Origin: Amylibacter sp.
Lineage (GTDB): Bacteria; Pseudomonadota; Alphaproteobacteria; Rhodobacterales; Rhodobacteraceae
Direction of reading: 5' to 3'
Length of the DNA: 18,470 bases
Assembly (NCBI GenBank): GCA_030625465.1
Contig: DAOUQS010000010.1
Location: forward strand, 1 to 18,470
Position 1 is the stretch's first letter; every line of letters starts with the position of its first letter. The position numbers were made by a program, and so were the translations under genes. This document shows, piece after piece, positions 1-6,946 of the stretch. The notes beneath the pieces were generated by a model. The model saw only the letters and a list, made by a program, of their open reading frames with translations. It was not told the origin of the DNA and did no database searches.

Positions 1-1147
1 CCAGTGTGGTTTTACGTCGGTAATCGCCTTTGTACATGCCGCCGATTTGCGGCACCGAGACGTGACTTTCATCTGCGAACACAATTGCATTGTCGGGGAT
101 GTATTCAAACAATGTCGGCGGTGGCTCGCCGGGCGCGCGGCCTGTCAGGTAGCGCGAATAATTTTCAATTCCGTTGCATACGCCTGTGGCTTCCAGCATT
201 TCCAGATCAAACTGGGTGCGTTGTTCAATGCGCTGGGCTTCCAGCAATTTGCCCTCATCGCGGAACTGTTTGGTGCGAAGGACAAGCTCGGCTTTGATCC
301 CTTTAATTGCCTGCTGCAGGGTCGGGCGCGGGGTGACATAGTGGGAATTTGCATAAATGCGCACCTTGTCCAACCGGTCTGTTTTTGCCCCTGTAAGGGT
401 GTCAAACTCGATGATATTTTCCAGCTCTTCGCCAAAAAATGAAAGCCGCCAGCCGCGATCATCAAGGTGGGCGGGCCATACTTCTAGTGTATCGCCGCGT
501 ACCCGAAACGAGCCGCGCTGAAAGGCATTATCATTGCGGCGATATTGCTGTGTCACAAGATCGGCGATGATCTTGCGTTGGTCGTATTCCTGACCCGCAA
601 TCAGATCCTGTGTCATCGCCGTGTAGGTTTCAACCGAGCCGATGCCGTAAATGCACGATACAGATGCAATGATAATAACGTCATCGCGTTCCAAAAGCGC
701 ACGGGTGGCCGAATGGCGCATCCGGTCGATTTGTTCGTTGATCTGGCTTTCTTTTTCGATGTAGGTATCTGATCGGGCGACATAAGCTTCGGGTTGGTAG
801 TAGTCGTAGTAGCTGACGAAATATTCGACCGAATTTTCAGGGAAAAAGGTCAAAAATTCGGCGTAAAGCTGTGCGGCCAGTGTTTTGTTCGGGGCAAGGA
901 TAATTGCGGGGCGCTGGGTTTCCTCGATCACCTTGGCCATTGTAAAGGTTTTGCCTGTGCCGGTGGCACCCAAAAGCACCTGATTACGCTCGCCTTCGTT
1001 AATGGCCTCTACCAGATCCGCTATTGCTGTCGGTTGATCGCCTGCCGGGCTGAATTCCGTATGCATCACAAATTTGTGACCACCCTCCAGTTTGGTTTTG
1101 GCGTGGCGATCCGGTGTGTTAAGTAGTGGTGGCGAGGTTTGGGGCAT
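1..1147 (-). CDS. uvrB: UvrABC excinuclease subunit B, N-terminal part (cut by the window edge)
   Basis: UvrB is the DNA-damage-verifying helicase of nucleotide excision repair; it is loaded by UvrA and then recruits UvrC. The frame is open from the ATG at 1147 to the left edge, giving 382 codons of a protein that is usually about 670-730 residues. Visible are the FSPAGDQPTAI entry motif (about 32-42), Walker A GATGTGKT (60-67), the DNA-wedging beta-hairpin region with YYDYYQPEAYVA (about 113-124) and the helicase motif DESH (359-362), ending in GDYRRKTTL at the edge. AAGGA lies about 12 bases before the ATG. About 20 residues precede the conserved start of other UvrBs, so an internal start at Met28 (VMHTEFSP) cannot be excluded. 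Upstream lies a LexA-like motif. Identity is very secure; only the exact start is open. Confidence 0.97.
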   Translation of the reverse strand, partial: MPQTSPPLLNTPDRHAKTKLEGGHKFVMHTEFSPAGDQPTAIADLVEAINEGERNQVLLGATGTGKTFTMAKVIEETQRPAIILAPNKTLAAQLYAEFLTFFPENSVEYFVSYYDYYQPEAYVARSDTYIEKESQINEQIDRMRHSATRALLERDDVIIIASVSCIYGIGSVETYTAMTQDLIAGQEYDQRKIIADLVTQQYRRNDNAFQRGSFRVRGDTLEVWPAHLDDRGWRLSFFGEELENIIEFDTLTGAKTDRLDKVRIYANSHYVTPRPTLQQAIKGIKAELVLRTKQFRDEGKLLEAQRIEQRTQFDLEMLEATGVCNGIENYSRYLTGRAPGEPPPTLFEYIPDNAIVFADESHVSVPQIGGMYKGDYRRKTTL

Positions 1148-1170
1148 TGTTGACGGTGTTCCTTTGATAA

Positions 1171-1185
1171 GAACATGAAGTGTTC
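1171..1185. promoter_or_regulatory. Possible LexA (SOS) operator in the uvrB leader
   Basis: The sequence GAACATGAAGTGTTC has GAAC and GTTC separated by seven bases; the arms extend to GAACA/TGTTC around five bases. It begins 23 bases upstream of the uvrB ATG. Alphaproteobacterial LexA is known for the direct repeat GTTC-N7-GTTC; the inverted arrangement with the same spacing is a variant, so assignment to LexA is an inference. A further GTTC lies at 1158-1161. Confidence 0.4.
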
Positions 1186-1227
1186 AGTGGAAAATTCAAG
1201 ACTGATTAATAAATACATTATCATTAG

Positions 1228-1251
1228 TTGAGTAAACTTATTTTTACTCAA
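1228..1251. repeat. AT-rich perfect inverted repeat, 9-bp arms
   Basis: The arms TTGAGTAAA (1228-1236) and TTTACTCAA (1243-1251) are exact reverse complements around a six-base spacer. It lies about 80 bases upstream of uvrB in non-coding DNA. It could be an operator or a weak hairpin; there is no GC-rich stem to support a terminator. Confidence 0.6.
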
Positions 1252-1364
1252 TTTAAGGGAATATTTTTATTGCATTTTACCGGGCCGCACTATTAAGGTT
1301 AATATACAAGCAGCAAGAATGGTTGCCGACTGAATATGCATACCACCCACCCTCACTCTGGTAT

Positions 1365-1388
1365 ATTTGGTTGGCAACCAAATTTTTT
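1365..1388 (+). repeat. Inverted repeat with short loop and T run
   Basis: The arms ATTTGGTTG (1365-1373) and CAACCAAAT (1375-1383) surround a single G. As RNA it would fold with an eight-base-pair stem and a GGC loop. A run of Ts ends at 1388, so it resembles a weak intrinsic terminator on the plus strand, yet no gene precedes it on that strand. An operator for the NDUFS4-like gene 80 bases downstream is equally possible. Confidence 0.45.
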
Positions 1389-1466
1389 AAATAATCCAGA
1401 CATAGGCTTGCGCCTTTCGCCAGATTTAGCGATAAGCGGGATATCAATCTGTTTGAGGTTATATCA

Positions 1467-1778
1467 ATGCTTGCCCGTATTTATCAGCCAGCCCGTAATG
1501 CAATGCAATCAGGACAGGCTAAAACCAAAACCTGGGTTTTGGAATTTGCCCCTGAAGAGGCCCGCGAAGTTGATCCTTTGATGGGCTGGACAAGTTCTGG
1601 CGATATGAATGCGCAGGTAAAGCTGACTTTTGACAGCAAGGATGCCGCGATTGATTATGCGACAGGCAAGGGAATTGCCTACACAGTATCAGATCCGCAC
1701 AAGCGCAAACCCAATGTGCGCGCGGGTGGCTATGGCGAGAATTTTGCCACAAACAGACGCGGTGTCTGGACGCATTGA
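1467..1778 (+). CDS. NDUFS4-like accessory subunit of respiratory complex I
   Basis: The 103-residue product matches the short alphaproteobacterial NADH dehydrogenase accessory subunit related to mitochondrial NDUFS4 (18 kDa), which sits on the peripheral arm of complex I near the NADH-oxidising module. Typical features are the opening LARIYQPARNAMQSG, the WVLEF segment, MGWTSSGDM with the aligned lysine-rich strand QVKLTFDSKDAAIDYA, and the C-terminal KRKPN...NFATNRRGVWTH. Family length is about 100 residues, so it looks complete. GAGG at 1455-1458 is well placed for the ATG at 1467. Its stop lies only five bases before tRNA-Arg, so the two may share a transcript. It stands alone, away from any nuo operon, as is usual for this subunit. 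Confidence 0.88.
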   Translation: MLARIYQPARNAMQSGQAKTKTWVLEFAPEEAREVDPLMGWTSSGDMNAQVKLTFDSKDAAIDYATGKGIAYTVSDPHKRKPNVRAGGYGENFATNRRGVWTH

Positions 1779-1783
1779 TACGG

Positions 1784-1860
<77 letters not shown>

Positions 1861-1890
1861 TTTCTATATGCTGAAAAACCAGCCTTTTAT

Positions 1891-1931
1891 GACTAAAAAT
1901 AGTCATTCGTATTTACGAAAACTATTTTTTT
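1891..1931 (+). terminator. AT-rich hairpin after tRNA-Arg
   Basis: AAAAATAGT (1895-1903) pairs with ACTATTTTT (1921-1929), and inside it TTCGTA (1906-1911) pairs with TACGAA (1914-1919). The 3' arm merges into a T run. A competing small hairpin, GACTA/TAGTC (1891-1904), uses part of the same arm. The stem is low in GC, so termination strength is uncertain, but place and T run fit the end of the tRNA transcript. Confidence 0.5.
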
Positions 1932-1980
1932 GTAAAATTTGTCTTCGCAAAATCTAATTTCTGTGGAATAGTTTGTTATT

Positions 1981-2006
1981 GGCACCTCTTTGTAGGTGCC
2001 TTTATT
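1981..2006 (+). terminator. Hairpin with T-rich tail just before the DUF2189 gene
   Basis: GGCACCT (1981-1987) pairs perfectly with AGGTGCC (1994-2000) around CTTTGT, followed by TTTATT. It has the form of an intrinsic terminator and ends about 16 bases before the next ATG. It may end the tRNA transcript or act as a leader hairpin for the DUF2189 gene. Confidence 0.6.
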
Positions 2007-2021
2007 GTATAGGAAACGCAT

Positions 2022-2804
2022 ATGCCAAACGAATCCGCCCACCCCAAAGCGTCCCCGATCCCAGAGATCCATGATATCGGCCTTCACGACCTTGCCGCAG
2101 TGTTACGTGCTGGCTGGGCCGATTTCTGGGCCGCTCCGCTATTCGGCATCTTCTTTAGTGCAGTATATGTCATCGGCGGGTGGGTGATGTATCTGATCTA
2201 TGCAAATATAGGTGAGGCATGGTGGGGGATACCCTTTGTTGTGGGTTTCCCGCTGATTGCGCCTTTTGCCGCTGTGGGGCTTTACGAGGTTTCACGCCAG
2301 ATGGAGAAAGGCGAAAAACCCCGTTGGGGCAGTGTTCTGAGTGTGGTGTTTGCCGAACGGAACAGACAGGTGCCGTGGGTTGGTGCGTTGATCATGTTCT
2401 GGTTTATGTTCTGGGTGTTTATTGCCCACGCGATTTTCGCGATTGTGATGGGGCTTTCCGCGATGGAAAACGCCCCGAACCTGATGGATTTGTTTGTAAC
2501 CAAACAGGGTTTGATATTGCTGGCACTGGAAATGGGCCTTGGAGCGTTTTTTGCTTTTGTGGTTTATGTGGTGACGACGATCAGTTTGCCGTTGTTGCTT
2601 GACCGTGAAATTGATTTCGTCACGGCGATGATTATCAGTGTAAAGGTGGTAATACAAAGTTTTGGCCCGATGCTGCTTTGGGCGTTCATTATATCGACAT
2701 TGCTGTTTTGGAGCATGGTTCTGGGGTTTCTGGGTTTGTTGATTGTGATGCCGGTATTAGGTCATGCGACATGGCACCTGTATCGGCGGGCACTTTCCGA
2801 CTAG
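2022..2804 (+). CDS. DUF2189-type integral membrane protein, function unknown
   Basis: The 260-residue product has a polar N-terminus of about 38 residues with the DIGLHDLAAVLRAGWADFW stretch that typifies the DUF2189 family. About six hydrophobic segments follow (roughly 41-63, 69-90, 123-148, 158-188, about 196-213 and 220-250), with basic residues in the loop at about 93-112 (SRQMEKGEKPRW). The family is common in alphaproteobacteria and has no established role, so I assign none. AGGAAA at 2011-2016 is a good ribosome site for the ATG at 2022. The stop lies 13 bases from the convergent stop of the pot operon, with no terminator between. A shadow ATG at 1996 in another frame is not used. 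Confidence 0.85.
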   Translation: MPNESAHPKASPIPEIHDIGLHDLAAVLRAGWADFWAAPLFGIFFSAVYVIGGWVMYLIYANIGEAWWGIPFVVGFPLIAPFAAVGLYEVSRQMEKGEKPRWGSVLSVVFAERNRQVPWVGALIMFWFMFWVFIAHAIFAIVMGLSAMENAPNLMDLFVTKQGLILLALEMGLGAFFAFVVYVVTTISLPLLLDREIDFVTAMIISVKVVIQSFGPMLLWAFIISTLLFWSMVLGFLGLLIVMPVLGHATWHLYRRALSD

Positions 2805-2817
2805 GGCCCGTCCTACC

Positions 2818-3636
2818 TTAAGTTTCCTGTCGTGCCGCCTCTTCTTGTCGTTTGCGATGCACGGCTGCGCGTTTGGTGGCTAATGAGGCAATGATGACGC
2901 CGATGGCGACGATGCCGATCAACAAAGTGGAAAGCGCGTTAATCTCTGGGCTGACGCCCAAACGCACTGCACTGTAGATTTTTATCGGCAAAGTGGTGGC
3001 CGATGGCCCCGTGGTAAAGCTGGCGATGACCAGATCGTCAAGTGACAGGGTAAAGGCCAAAAGCCAGCCCGATATTACGGCGGGTGCTATGATCGGAAGG
3101 GTTACGGATTTAAAGGCATCAAACGGGGTGCAGCCTAGGTCCAGGGCCGCTTCTTCCAAGCTTTGATCAAAGGATACCAGCCTTGAAGACACAACGACAG
3201 ATACATAGCACATGGAAAATGTGGCGTGTGCCAGTACAATGGTCATAACCCCGCGTTCAACCCCAAGCGAGATAAACAAAAGCAACAGGGACAGGCCTGT
3301 GATCACTTCGGGCATAACAAGTGGTGCGTAGATCATGCCGCTGAACAGGGTTCGGCCCCAGAACTTTCCCGCGCGCACCATAACCAGAGCGGCTATTGTG
3401 CCAAGGACTGTCGCGATGCAGGATGAAAAAATGCCGACTTTCAGTGTGACCCAAGCGGCATCCAGAAAAGCCTGGTTCTGTAATAATTCGCCATACCATT
3501 TTGTCGAAAAGCCTGCCCATACGGTGACAAGGCGCGAAGAGTTGAAGCTGTAGACAACCAGTATCAGGATCGGCACATAAAGGAATGCGAACCCAAGCGT
3601 CAGGGATGTGATGTTGAAAAACGTGAAGCGCTTCAT
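2818..3636 (-). CDS. potI: Putrescine ABC transporter, inner-membrane permease (PotI type)
   Basis: The 272-residue product is one of the two membrane channel subunits of a polyamine importer. It follows E. coli PotI closely by eye, with FLYVPILILVVYSFNSS at the first membrane segment, VTVWAGFSTKWYGELL in the first periplasmic loop, and PLVMPEVITGLSLLLLF. The cytoplasmic coupling motif EEAALDLGCTPFDAFKSVTLPII (about 161-183) meets the ATPase. SLDDLVIASFTTGPSATTLP follows. About six membrane segments are expected. It is the last gene of the operon; its ATG overlaps the potH stop by four bases (ATGA), a sign of coupled translation. A third copy of the TTTGATCAAA palindrome lies inside this gene at 3162-3171. 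The PotI rather than PotC label rests on resemblance and on the PotF-like partner. Confidence 0.9.
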   Translation of the reverse strand: MKRFTFFNITSLTLGFAFLYVPILILVVYSFNSSRLVTVWAGFSTKWYGELLQNQAFLDAAWVTLKVGIFSSCIATVLGTIAALVMVRAGKFWGRTLFSGMIYAPLVMPEVITGLSLLLLFISLGVERGVMTIVLAHATFSMCYVSVVVSSRLVSFDQSLEEAALDLGCTPFDAFKSVTLPIIAPAVISGWLLAFTLSLDDLVIASFTTGPSATTLPIKIYSAVRLGVSPEINALSTLLIGIVAIGVIIASLATKRAAVHRKRQEEAARQET

Positions 3637-4523
3637 GTTTCGGCCTCTTGCGCACGTTCCTGTTGTTTTTGGAATAAAATAATCGGGATCACCAAGATCA
3701 ACAAAAGGATCACGGCCACCGCGGATGCTACGGGCCAGTCGCGGTTGGAAAAGAATTCATCCCACAGGACTTTGCCGATCATCAAGGTGCGTGAACCGCC
3801 TAGCAAGGACGGGATCACAAACTCGCCGACGACGGGGATGAATACCAGAAAACAACCTGCGACAACACCGGGTTTTGACAAGGGGGCGGTCACCGCCCAG
3901 AATGCCTGGGTGCGGGAACAGCCTAAATCCTCGGCGGCTTCCAGGTAGGATGGATCAAGCTTTTCCAGTGTTGCATAGATCGGCAAGACCATGAACGGCA
4001 GGTATGTATAAATAATGCCGATATAGACGGCGAGGTTGGTATTTATGATCTGCAAAGGCGCGCCGATAATACCCGTCCAAAGCAGGAACTGGTTCAGAAA
4101 ACCTTCGTTTGAAAGTATTCCCATCCAGGCATATATGCGGATCAGGAAGCTGGTCCAGAATGGCAGGATGATCAACATCATCAGTGTGGCCTGCCATTCT
4201 TTTGGGGCCTGTGCCATGCCGTAAGCCATGGGAAAACCGATAAGAAGGGTTAATAGGGTGGAAACGAAAGCGATCTGCACACTGGATAAATAGGCTTTCC
4301 AGTAAAGGTTGTCCTCTTTCAGCCAGATAAAGTTTTCCATATCAAGCTGGGATAGGAAATCCTTAAACCCGGCCCACCCGCCGCTGATATCAAGGGTCGG
4401 GGTGTAGGGCGGAATGGATATGGCCATATCGGAAAGTGCTAGTTTGAATACAATCCCGAAAGGGATCAAAAACAGGGCGATCAACCAAAGATAGGGGATG
4501 GATATGATGAAAGCGCGGCGCAT
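3633..4523 (-). CDS. potH: Putrescine ABC transporter, inner-membrane permease (PotH type)
   Basis: The 296-residue product is the second channel subunit. An N-terminal membrane segment (IPYLWLIALFLIPFGIVFKLALSD) is followed by a long periplasmic loop (about 30-80). The core with ILPFWTSFLIRIYAWMGIL (about 138-156), TYLPFMVLPIYATLEKLDPS and the coupling motif EAAEDLGCSRTQAFWAVTAPL (about 195-215) comes next. VVGEFVIPSLLGG is typical of PotB/PotH proteins. The gene starts three bases after the potG stop and its stop overlaps the potI start, so the three are tightly cotranscribed. Length agrees with the family. A PotB (spermidine) label is the alternative; the binding protein argues for putrescine. 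Confidence 0.9.
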   Translation of the reverse strand: MRRAFIISIPYLWLIALFLIPFGIVFKLALSDMAISIPPYTPTLDISGGWAGFKDFLSQLDMENFIWLKEDNLYWKAYLSSVQIAFVSTLLTLLIGFPMAYGMAQAPKEWQATLMMLIILPFWTSFLIRIYAWMGILSNEGFLNQFLLWTGIIGAPLQIINTNLAVYIGIIYTYLPFMVLPIYATLEKLDPSYLEAAEDLGCSRTQAFWAVTAPLSKPGVVAGCFLVFIPVVGEFVIPSLLGGSRTLMIGKVLWDEFFSNRDWPVASAVAVILLLILVIPIILFQKQQERAQEAET

Positions 4524-4526
4524 GGG

Positions 4527-5645
4527 CTATTCTGTCAACACGATGCCAGCGGTGTCTGTCCATGACAGCCATACCGGATCTTCCCAAGTGAAACTACGCC
4601 GTGACAGGCGCCGGTCATTGGCAAGCTGGGCTTTTATGATCTGGCCGGGGGCGACCTCTACATAATAGGTTGAAATATTGCCGAGATAGGCGATGTCATG
4701 CACTTTGCCCTGAATGGCATTTGCAGCGTTAGGTTTTTTCGCGGAAATCGCTATTTTTTCAGGACGAACGGCAAAACACACCTCGGTGCCTTTGGCCAGT
4801 TTTGTCCGTGGCTGGGCGGTAATCATGCCGCCGTCCCATGCGATTTCACATGTTTTTTCGGTGTCGCTGGTGATCTTGCCTGTGATCAGATTCACCTCGC
4901 CGATGAAATCCGCGACATAGGTGGAATTAGGGCGTTCATAGATTGCATCAGGTGTTGCGATTTGTTTAATCTGGCCTGCGTTCATTACCGCTACGCGACT
5001 GGCCACGGTCATGGCCTCTTCCTGGTCGTGGGTGACGATCATGAATGTGGTGCCCAGTTTTTCCTGAATGTCCATTAATTCAAACTGGGTTTCCTGACGC
5101 AGTTTTTTATCCAGTGCGGCAAGGGGTTCATCCAACAGTAAAACCTTGGGGTTCTTGGCCAGCGATCGGGCAAGGGCCACGCGTTGGCGTTGGCCGCCGG
5201 ATATTTGATGGGGTTTGCGTTTTGCAAACTGGCTTAACTGCACCATATCCAGCATTTCTTCCACGCGTCCGGCTATTTCGGATTTGGGCATGTCCGAGCG
5301 TTTCAGGCCAAAGGCTATGTTATCGGCGACGGTCAGGTGCGGGAATAGGGCATAGGACTGGAACATCATATTGATGTCGCGCTTGTTGACGGGCACCGAT
5401 GAAATGTCTTGGCCGGCCAAAGTGATGCGGCCTTCGGTGGGTCGTTCAAACCCTGCCAGCATTCGCATCAAGGTGGTTTTACCACAGCCGGATGCGCCAA
5501 GAAGGGCGAAGAATTCTTTTTCGTAGATGTCGAGCGTTAGATTGTCGACAGCGGTGAAACCACCAAACCGCTTGGTGACGTTTTCAAAACGGATAAGCGG
5601 AGTTGCATTTGGGTCTTCCCATGGTTGAAATGGATCGTTTGACAT
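4527..5645 (-). CDS. potG: Putrescine ABC transporter, ATP-binding subunit (PotG type)
   Basis: This 372-residue ATPase powers the importer from the cytoplasmic face. Walker A GASGCGKTT lies at about 50-58, the Q-loop in MMFQSYALFPH at about 93-103, the ABC signature SGGQRQRVALARSLA at about 149-163, Walker B VLLLDEPLAALD at about 168-179 and the switch histidine in IVTHDQEEAM at about 203-212. A C-terminal TOBE-type regulatory domain follows (about 275-372, with FAVRPEKIAIS and HDIAYLGNISTYYVEV). The N-terminal extension before LIRFENVTKRFGG is as in PotG. The gene lies 61 bases after potF with a hairpin between, and three bases before potH. By eye it is closer to PotG than to PotA, in line with the neighbouring PotF-like protein. 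Confidence 0.93.
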   Translation of the reverse strand: MSNDPFQPWEDPNATPLIRFENVTKRFGGFTAVDNLTLDIYEKEFFALLGASGCGKTTLMRMLAGFERPTEGRITLAGQDISSVPVNKRDINMMFQSYALFPHLTVADNIAFGLKRSDMPKSEIAGRVEEMLDMVQLSQFAKRKPHQISGGQRQRVALARSLAKNPKVLLLDEPLAALDKKLRQETQFELMDIQEKLGTTFMIVTHDQEEAMTVASRVAVMNAGQIKQIATPDAIYERPNSTYVADFIGEVNLITGKITSDTEKTCEIAWDGGMITAQPRTKLAKGTEVCFAVRPEKIAISAKKPNAANAIQGKVHDIAYLGNISTYYVEVAPGQIIKAQLANDRRLSRRSFTWEDPVWLSWTDTAGIVLTE

Positions 5646-5654
5646 GAAGCAGCA

Positions 5655-5693
5655 CCTGAGAAAAGAAATCCCGCGCAGTTAACCGCGCGGGAT
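5655..5693 (-). terminator. Hairpin with U-rich tail between potF and potG (possible partial terminator)
   Basis: ATCCCGCGC (5668-5676) and GCGCGGGAT (5685-5693) are perfect nine-base arms around eight bases. Read on the minus strand, the GC-rich stem is followed by TTCTTTTCTC. It stands 14 bases after the potF stop and 23 bases before the potG start. Such elements between a binding-protein gene and its permease genes usually allow partial read-through or protect the 3' end of the upstream mRNA. Confidence 0.65.
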
Positions 5694-5706
5694 AAGGGTG
5701 TATTAT

Positions 5707-6792
5707 TTATTGGCCGGTTTTAACTTTTGTCCACATGCGTGTGACGACACGTTGTGCTTTGGGGCCGTAAGCGGTGGTCACATAAAGATTGCTGACAGTC
5801 TCCGCCGGTGGATAAATCGCTGGATCGCCGATAACGTCCTCTTCCAAATATGGCTCTGAAGCTTTGTTGCCGTTGGCATAGTAAACATAGTTTGAAGCCG
5901 CTGCCATATTTTGCGCATCCAGAATGAAGTTGATGAACTTATGCGCACCATCCGGGTTTGGCGCATCGGCAGGAATAGCCATTTGGTCAAACCACATCAA
6001 AGCGCCCTCGGAAGGGATTGCATATTCAACTTCGACACCGTTTTCGGCCTCTGCCGCCCGGTCGCGTGCTTGCAAAACATCGCCAGACCATCCGAAAGCT
6101 ACACAGATGTCGCCATTTGCCAAAGCGTTAATATATTCGGATGAATGATATTTTTGAACGTATGGGGCGACGCTTGTCAGAACGGCTTCGGCCTTTTTGA
6201 TTACGTCAATATCTTTGCTGTCGGGATCTTCGCCGATGTATTTCAACGCAGCCGGGATCATTTCGGTTGGTGCATCCAGAAAGTAGACACCGCAATCTTT
6301 CAATTTTGCCATATTGGCAGGATCAAAAACCAATGCCAAAGAGTCTGCCGGGGCATTGTCGCCCAAGGCCTCTTTTACTTTGCCAACATTATAGCCGATA
6401 CCCGTGGTGCCCCACATGTAGTTGATTGAATACAGGTTGCCGGGGTCATATACATCGGTGCGCGCTTCAATGTCGTCCCATGTATTGCCGATATTCGATA
6501 GTTTGGATTTGTCCAGTTTCTGGAATGCGCCTGCCTGAATTTGGCGGGATAGAAATGCGCCTGAAGGGACCACAACATCATAGCCGGAAGACCCTGCCAA
6601 CATTTTGGTTTCCAGAACCTCGTTGCTGTCGAACACATCGTAGATCAGCTTGATGCCGGTTTCATCTTGAAATTTTGTCAGCAATGCTTCGTCAATATAA
6701 TCTGACCAGTTGTAGACGCGCACCTCTTCTGATGCCGCCATGAGCGTGCTGGCAAGCAATGCCGCGATTGTCGTTGTAAGTGATAATTTCAT
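5707..6792 (-). CDS. potF: Periplasmic putrescine-binding protein (PotF type)
   Basis: This 361-residue solute-binding protein captures the polyamine in the periplasm and delivers it to PotGHI. An N-terminal signal peptide (MKLSLTTTIAALLASTLMAA, cleavage near 19-20) leads into VRVYNWSDYIDE. Much of the chain parallels E. coli PotF: GIKLIYDVFDSNEVLETKM, GYDVVVPSGAFLSRQ, MWGTTGIGYNV, CGVYFLDAPTEM, YHSSEYINALANGDICVAFGWSGD, IYPPAE and a C-terminal RMWTKVKTGQ. Trp29/Ser30, the DAPTEM glutamate, GWSGD and the Asp in MWFDQMA match the amine-binding positions known from PotF. I chose the ATG at 6792 because GGGAG lies seven bases upstream; the frame stays open to 6846, but that extension would cover a palindromic operator and spoil the signal peptide. 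Confidence 0.94.
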   Translation of the reverse strand: MKLSLTTTIAALLASTLMAASEEVRVYNWSDYIDEALLTKFQDETGIKLIYDVFDSNEVLETKMLAGSSGYDVVVPSGAFLSRQIQAGAFQKLDKSKLSNIGNTWDDIEARTDVYDPGNLYSINYMWGTTGIGYNVGKVKEALGDNAPADSLALVFDPANMAKLKDCGVYFLDAPTEMIPAALKYIGEDPDSKDIDVIKKAEAVLTSVAPYVQKYHSSEYINALANGDICVAFGWSGDVLQARDRAAEAENGVEVEYAIPSEGALMWFDQMAIPADAPNPDGAHKFINFILDAQNMAAASNYVYYANGNKASEPYLEEDVIGDPAIYPPAETVSNLYVTTAYGPKAQRVVTRMWTKVKTGQ

Positions 6793-6824
6793 CGGTTTCT
6801 CCCTGAATTTCGACTCGTTTGCGT

Positions 6825-6840
6825 AAATTTGATCAAATTT
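6825..6840. promoter_or_regulatory. Palindromic operator in the potF leader, probable GntR site
   Basis: AAATTTGATCAAATTT is a perfect 16-bp palindrome, 33 bases upstream of the potF ATG. Its 12-base core ATTTGATCAAAT recurs exactly at 7600-7611, before the aminotransferase. Two copies flanking a GntR-family gene suggest that this is that regulator's binding site. It lies downstream of the proposed potF promoter, so bound protein would block elongation or initiation. Confidence 0.7.
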
Positions 6841-6872
6841 TTCCAAAAAGCAAGTCTTTAGTTATGTTGCAG

Positions 6873-6900
6873 ATCATACTAGACTGAGTGGAAGGCCAAA
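6873..6900 (-). promoter_or_regulatory. Candidate sigma-70 promoter for the potFGHI operon
   Basis: On the minus strand, TTTGGC (6900-6895) and TATGAT (6878-6873) are separated by 16 bases. The -10 box matches five of six consensus bases. The transcript would start near 6866, with a leader of roughly 75 bases that contains the palindrome at 6825-6840. Confidence 0.4.
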
Positions 6901-6946
6901 TCAAATACAGTTAGAGTGATGCAGGCAGTAATAATAAAATAGTAGG

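Larger units (their letters stand above)
1148..1466. other. AT-rich intergenic region between uvrB and the complex I subunit gene
   Basis: About 320 bases separate two divergent genes. I see no credible gene here; a reading frame entering from 1336 has no ribosome site and overlaps the next gene in another frame. The stretch holds a LexA-like motif next to uvrB (1171-1185), an AT-rich perfect inverted repeat (1228-1251), a second inverted repeat followed by a T run (1365-1388), and a weak promoter-like pair before the rightward gene (TTGCGC at 1408-1413 and GATAAG at 1431-1436, 17 bp apart). The promoter pair matches the consensus only loosely. Confidence 0.6.

Noticed and set aside
1336..1581. 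An 81-codon frame overlapping the NDUFS4-like gene
   Set aside because: It has no ribosome site and no recognisable protein features, and the overlapping frame encodes a known family.
2805..2817. A bidirectional terminator between the DUF2189 gene and potI
   Set aside because: Only 13 bases separate the stops and no hairpin with a T run can be drawn; GGGCCC is too short.
6793..6846. An earlier start for potF adding 18 residues
   Set aside because: It would place charged residues before the signal peptide and make the palindromic operator coding; the ATG at 6792 has a good ribosome site.
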